Positions 58,961-64,000 of a stretch of DNA of 64,000 bases are shown piece by piece. The stretch's first letter is position 1. Every line of letters begins with the position of its first letter. Origin of the DNA: Isoetes taiwanensis. Taxonomy: Eukaryota; Streptophyta; Lycopodiopsida; Isoetales; Isoetaceae. The notes beneath the pieces were generated by a model. That model made no database searches and was not told the origin of the DNA. It saw only the letters and a list, made by a program, of their open reading frames with translations. Position numbers and translations under genes: made by a program. Where the stretch lies: contig JAJEKV010000049.1 of the NCBI GenBank assembly GCA_021234155.1, positions 10,516,292 through 10,580,291 of the forward strand, read 5' to 3'.

Positions 58961-59183
58961 TTGGGGCCCAAGTGTTATAACTGGATATCCCCTATGTTTT
59001 TCATTTTTTGGGTAGCCTGCGATGTGCAGCTATCCACTCTAGACCATTGTAGAAAAACTGCTGAGATGAATGAAAAGCCAAGCTATGGGAGCTAATAATG
59101 ATGGAAAAAATTTGTATACGTTAAATGTTTGCCTTTGCTCCAGGTGCTTGCAGTCATTAGTATTTTTAGAGTCACTAGTATTC

Positions 59184-59186
<3 letters not shown>

Positions 59187-59215
<29 letters not shown>

Positions 59216-59255
59216 AGATAAGATAAGATAAGATGAATTTTTACGTCCACGGGGT
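59187..59255 (-). mobile_element. LINE 3' tail, minus strand
   Basis: About ten AGATA units are followed by AGATGAATTTTTACGTCCAC. On the minus strand this is GTGGACGTAAAAATTC plus TATCT units, the LINE ending. The body to its right is not recognisable. Confidence 0.6.
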
Positions 59256-59991
59256 ATTCTTAGGGAACAATTAAAGAAAGCAATTCCAAAATTCTAAATG
59301 ACAAACAATGGTTGAAATTTCAATAATGTAAATCGAAAATAGAAATTAAATAGATGGAACGCACGTTATAATACGTATGTTCATACAAGTAGTTATGATG
59401 CAATAACTTAACAACCTATAAGGGCAATCCCATAATGTTTCATCTTTTTTTTTGTGTTACTACCACCCTTTACCTCCACCCAACTATTTATCCAAGAAAA
59501 TAAGAGATGACCTAGAGTATAGACACATTAAATTGCAAGGGGCTAGGTCTTGCACGTAAATTTCTAAAAAATGAATGCTAATTGTTTTAAGAGGAACCTC
59601 GTAGCATATGCTAGTCCATTTATATATGCTTGTTATATATTTAGAACATAATATAAAGGAAACTCATTACAATTTAACAAGTAAAAATTTAATATAAGTG
59701 GTCTTATAATTTCAAATTGATTACTTTTTGTTGCAGGCTTCTATTTTCAGTCATCTTCATCTACTGTTTCATAAACATAACTATTCGTGCTATAACATTT
59801 AAAGTATATTATATATCAATGTGGATCCATATGCAATGGCGCCTCTATGTGTATGGCTTCCACTAATTCGAAGCACTAAACAACTTTCAGTTCATGCACA
59901 AACTCCACAAGACGGTCGTGTCAAAATAAGCCTCGTTAATGTAACTACTCTATCCCCGCCCCAATATTCACCACAACCCTGCATTTCCGCT

Positions 59992-60027
<36 letters not shown>

Positions 60028-60243
60028 CTCCGAAAATGTTATTTTTCGTCGGATTTGAGCCCATTGGATTTGGGGAAGGCAGCGAGATTGTTGGAATGCA
60101 TATATGTCGTGTGGGCATCCGATTTTCGTCCCTGGTCTGCTACGTGGTATCGAAAGTCAGCCTGTTTCCAATTTTGGCTGCCAATTTGCTAATAAGAGGA
60201 TGTTTGCATTGATGTCCTGTACTTTTGGTGATGGCATCTCCGG
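59256..60243. other. AT-rich stretch with a poly(T) run
   Basis: No gene recognised. A run of about 30 T at 59997-60027 may be the A tail of a minus-strand retrocopy. The frame 59821-60192 runs through this homopolymer and has no recognisable motif. Confidence 0.4.
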
Positions 60244-63025
60244 CTAATTCTTCTGCAGCTGAAAGCAACACAAATAAAAGTATATTTTAGGCCTTATTTT
60301 CTCAAAATTTAGGATGTTGAAGAGGATAGCTAGGCAATTTCCATGCTCTAGGATGATCTTCCCTGTTTCCAAGTCCATAGTGGCATTGAGATGGCCATCA
60401 GTGATGACCAATTGATCGGTAGCCCAATAGTGAATGCTCTTAGCTTGGCGGAGAAAGGGTCGTCCAACCAGCATTTCATAATCACCTGGGTCTTCACCAT
60501 CTTTCCAGACCCCAAATTTCAAGGGGAATTGGAGATCACCAATATTAATGTGAAGGAGAGGTGTGACGCCTTGAGGGCGCGTGATATGACCATTGGCCAA
60601 CTTGATGTCATAGAGGGCACGACAGAGTTGCGTAATGCCCAATTGCCTTCAAAGCTTATCAGTAATGAGATTGACGGCACTCCCGCCATCAATTTGCACA
60701 TGATTGACCTGATGATTGCCCACCGTGGCATGTACCTTAGGAGTTCAAGTAGCCACTGCCTCTACCATCACCGTGGGTAGAGGCAGCTGATCTTTGAGAG
60801 CAGGACAGAGTTTGAGTATAGTTGCAAGGCTCAAAGGAATCTTAATTTTGGCAAGCTCTTCTTGAAGTTCCAGGGGAACATGAGAAAATGAATCAGCAGG
60901 ATCCAAAGAGGCTGGAGTCTGAGGTAATGAAGCTGAAACCTCCTTGAGAAGCTCCACCTCTGCAGCAATATTTGGATATGTCTGAGAGCGAGAGGGGTTT
61001 GATGAAGCCAGTGTTGCCTGATTGTGCTGGGCACGCGTGGTGGCATGAACATTTGCAAGGGTGCGACCTTCAGTAGCTTGCATGAGCTTGAGGATACTCT
61101 GGCGGACTTTGGGCATAACATGAGGCATGAGTGCATCGAGATCAGGTGGAAAGTGGACCTTTTTTTATCATCATATGGAATGGTGTCGACTGCAAACGCA
61201 GGTTGCGTGTCATGAGAAAGGATAGTCAAGGGACGGGAGGCCCTGTTTTGGTGCGAAACCAAGCCAACCCAATTTGATTGTTGCAATGGAGGATTTAGAG
61301 CCTGGTAAATTTCTTCCTGAGCTTGTTGATTCATGGGAGGAGTAGACGATGCGGCTGGTTGATGTCGTGATTGCTGAGGCGACCGTGGTGGCTTTCTCAA
61401 AACAGGACGTGGTCCTTGTTTGCCATTGGCAATCCAAAGTTGATACGCCGTGAGTCGGACTGAGGTGGTTTGATTGGTACCTGGAAGTTGTACTTGTACC
61501 TGAGGAAGTTGAGGACATGTCGTGGTGGTATGACCCCATTCTAAGCAATGATAGCACTGAGCTTTAGAAGGATCAAAAGGTGGACGTGATCCAGGATTTT
61601 GAGCTTGCTGAGATTGTTGACTGGTTGATACTGCTGAGGGGGGTATGATTTTTGCTGTGATGGCATGGTCTGCACTTGGTAAACCATTTTTTGTCGGAAA
61701 GGTGTGGGGTGTGCACGAGTACATTCTTCAGTAGCGTAGTTGCACATGTTACACCTTTTACAATGAGGAGGACCACTGGTGGAATTGCACTCATTGGCAA
61801 GATGTCCTTGATATTTACAGATGTGGCACCAAATCTGACTGCGTTGCGGGGCAGATTGTTGAGGCTGAACTGTAGTCTGAGGAACCATAACAGAAGGCAT
61901 GAAAGGTAATCCATGGGAGGAAACGTTGACTGAGTGATTAACTAATTCAATAGCCTGCTCCAAGGTCTTGGGTCGCAAGTATTCAGTCATGAGACGAATA
62001 GCAGGTGGGAGTCCCTACAGAAACCAGACCAGAATCTGGCTTTGCGTGGGGTACTCTTGGAGTTTGCTGATGAGGATGTGAAGGCATCCGCAAAATCACG
62101 GGCAGACTCCGTGGGCTCTTGCTGCAAATCATTGAGTTGCTTAAGAAGAAGTTGATCGTCATCTGTGGTACCATAGTGTAAGAGAAATGCTGTTTTCATC
62201 TCCGGCCAGTCTTGTTTCCAGTGACTTTTGTTGGCCATGAGCCATTGATGAGAGGCGCCTCGCAGCGTGGTGGAAAAAATATGGAACTTGAGTTGAGGTT
62301 GATCGTGGCTATTCAGGACAGCTAATGCCTCGAATTCTTCCATGTGTGCTTGAGTGCTTTGATCCAATGGTTTTTCTTTTGTGTTGCCGAAGGTGGGGTA
62401 CGTCAGCTTGAGAGTTGGAAAAGAGGATAGAGACGGATCTTGCGCATAAACAGGCTGAGCATAAGCCTAAACATAGGCGTGGGGCACAGCCGTGGGGTGG
62501 AAATGAGGTGGCATTGGAACTGAAAAACCAGGAGGGCCGGATAGAGGAGCATCCTGGGGCGAAGGAGCATGTGAGCCTTCCTCATTAAGCTTGAGATCTG
62601 AGAGATGATAGGGTATTTTGAAATGAAGGAGAGTGCGGATATTCATGGACCTGGGGAGGGCCAAAGGAGACATGTTGATAACCCATCCCAGGGGGAGAGG
62701 AGGGTTGTGAAGGCAAAGGGGTGTGACCTGAGGGGATGTGAATGTAGGTACTTTCCGGAGTGTGAAAATAAGGCGGAGGAGGTTGAACTGGTGTCTGATG
62801 GGGCGACTGAGGTTGAGAGCAATGTTTACAGGCTGGGGGAGAGCCGGGACGAGAATTAACACGAGGTGTAGGTGGCGCCGACTGAGTGCGTGAGCAGATA
62901 CGGACACCCTCGATATCATAAGTAGCGTCATACATGTCTCGGGCAACTGCTCGATGCTGATGGCGCTCCAAGCGAGACGCCGTCTGACAGAGGAGTTCTT
63001 CAGGGGTGAAAGCACGAGTAGACAT
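60244..63025 (-). mobile_element. Gypsy-type gag-protease relic (minus strand)
   Basis: The gag starts at 63025 (MSTRAFTPEELLCQTASRLE). After a Pro-rich linker the Retrotrans_gag core follows at 62367-61987 (HIFSTTLRGASHQWLMANKS, ESARDFADAF). Zinc-knuckle-like Cys/His clusters are CHICKYQGHLANEC, CKRCNMCNYATEEC and CYHCLEWGHTTTTC (61850-61540). The aspartic protease lies at 60690-60500 (QIDGGSAVNLITDKL), followed by YEMLVGRPFLRQAKSIHYW. Frames change at about 62450, 61990, 61540 and 60650. The relic stops near 60244 before any reverse transcriptase. Two CCHC knuckles plus a Cys-rich one is more than the usual one or two. Confidence 0.8.
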
Positions 63026-63440
63026 GGAGAAAGAAAGAAAAGTAGATCCGGCAATCGGCGACAGTGTTTAGGGTCTGGGTTCAGGAACTCCTACAAGACA
63101 GCCCTCTGTGGGGACCCTTGGATCAAACAGGAGAATCCGGGAGCTGTGTCACGCGGGATTTGCAAAAGAACAAGAGAAGTGAGGAAAAGAAGATAAAGCA
63201 AATGAGACACAATGATGTGAATGAGACTTCTTGATATCAATCAGAACACATGAGCTCTCGCAATCGAGAGAAAAAAAGACTAGAGATAAGAACCAAAAAC
63301 TCATCTAGCCTTCGAATGCTAGCTCTACTCATATATACAATACAATGGCCTCTGGCCCAATATAGTCACTTTGGCAGATCTCGGTGCCGACTCCTGAAAG
63401 GAGGCCTGATTTGCAGGAATGCTGGCGGTGCCTCTTGAAG
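63026..63440 (-). other. Probable leader and LTR edge of the Gypsy relic
   Basis: Lies upstream of the gag start on the minus strand. CTCGCAATCGAG (63257) forms a small palindrome and TACAATACAATGG occurs near 63335. No clear primer site or LTR end could be fixed. Confidence 0.35.
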
Positions 63441-63569
63441 TGCCTGGAATCACGCTGACGCTGATGGGCCGTCATTTGTCTGTTCTCTGCTTCTTCTTTG
63501 GCTGAGTCTTGGGCGTGGTCTTCTGCGTGGTCTTGGGCGGGGGTCTTGATGACTGACCTTGACCTGGAT

Positions 63570-64000
63570 TAGGTGCCTTGTTCCTGGTCTGTTCCGAGGT
63601 GTGCATGAATAGTCTTGTACCAGGACGTACAGGACTAACAAGAGGAACATCAACAATTAATATAACTCGAGAGGTGGATGCTGAGCAGAATCATGAGAAA
63701 GAACAAGGCGATGAAGAGGTAAACCCATTTGTCTTATCAACTTGTGAAGCTAATAAATGCTTTTCTAATGGTGAGACCGATGTATTTATAGTTGATAGTG
63801 GAGCTGAATGATCAGTAGTGAACTCTGCTGACCTTCTGAGTAGTGTTTGTTCTAGTAAACATTTGAGTCATGTACAGTTAAGAAATGGATATTTGCAGGA
63901 GGTAATCGAAAAAGACATGCTGCAATTATTCAATTTGCAAGGAAATGGTGTGGATATTTCCAATGTCTTGTGTGTTCCTGGTTTATATAAAAACCTTATA
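63570..64000 (+). pseudogene. Copia protease and pre-integrase relic, cut by window end
   Basis: The plus frame gives TDVFIVDSGAE, then a stop, SVVNSADLLSSVCSS, VQLRNGYLQEVIEKDMLQLF and NVLCVPGLYKNLI. VDSGA is the Copia-type aspartic protease active site, and VLCVPGLYKNLI the conserved start of the pre-integrase segment. A stop directly after the active site marks it as decayed. gag would lie to the left, but only an acidic piece (NHEKEQGDEEVNPFVLSTCE) is visible. Confidence 0.75.

Overview
The window is nuclear DNA of a land plant with a large, repeat-rich genome. The evidence is an intron-less plastid-type geranylgeranyl diphosphate synthase (GGPPS) gene, GT-AG introns, Copia, Gypsy and LINE retrotransposons, and fused plastid and mitochondrial DNA fragments. 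I cannot name the species. A seed-free vascular plant such as a fern or lycophyte is my guess, not something the sequence proves. Only one intact cellular gene is visible, the GGPPS gene at 30359-31507 (+). Its protein is complete but has Ser-Ser in place of the conserved Arg-Pro of the GGKRxRP substrate-binding motif.

Layout. 1-8030: LTR and LINE remnants, a foldback inside a methyltransferase-like relic, AT-rich DNA, and two exons of a SNIP1/DAWDLE-type FHA-domain gene. 8496-18311: a complete minus-strand LTR element with a GCTCC target duplication, about 1.56 kb LTRs that look about 97% alike by eye, and a 6.7 kb interior with no long ORF, probably a non-autonomous element. 18580-25690: a LINE split by a 4.46 kb DNA transposon (19733-24197) with terminal inverted repeats and a GGTA target duplication. 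That transposon carries a decayed transposase, an FCP1-like phosphatase relic and a second cryptic gene on the opposite strand. 25.7-30.3 kb: AT-rich DNA, a 94-bp palindrome, and a GGPPS upstream region with a duplicated 96-bp G-box unit. 31.8-38.5 kb: LINE copies and AT-rich DNA.

38.8-44.2 kb holds two related plus-strand LTR elements, the second inserted in the first. Each has a pair of long hairpins between primer-binding site and gag. In the better-preserved copy the gag protein starts with the same nine residues as histone H3 (Met plus tail residues 1-8). 44.2-47.7 kb is a rearranged minus-strand Copia element with a SINE-like insert. 47.7-48.1 kb is an organelle mosaic: plastid petB fused to mitochondrial trnE with a group II intron domain V nearby. 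48.1-50.4 kb has a LINE tail and exon-like fragments. 50.4-58.6 kb is a purine-skewed, ORF-free region with repeated hairpins and a 156-bp direct repeat at its ends. 58.6-64 kb has LINE tails, a Gypsy gag-protease relic (minus) and the start of a Copia relic (plus).

Most of the sequence is therefore nested mobile DNA around one plastid isoprenoid gene. The best candidates for something undescribed are the H3-tail-like gag with its twin leader hairpins, the covarying hairpins of the 50-56 kb region, the LINE 3' structure, the gene-carrying DNA transposon and the altered GGPPS motif.
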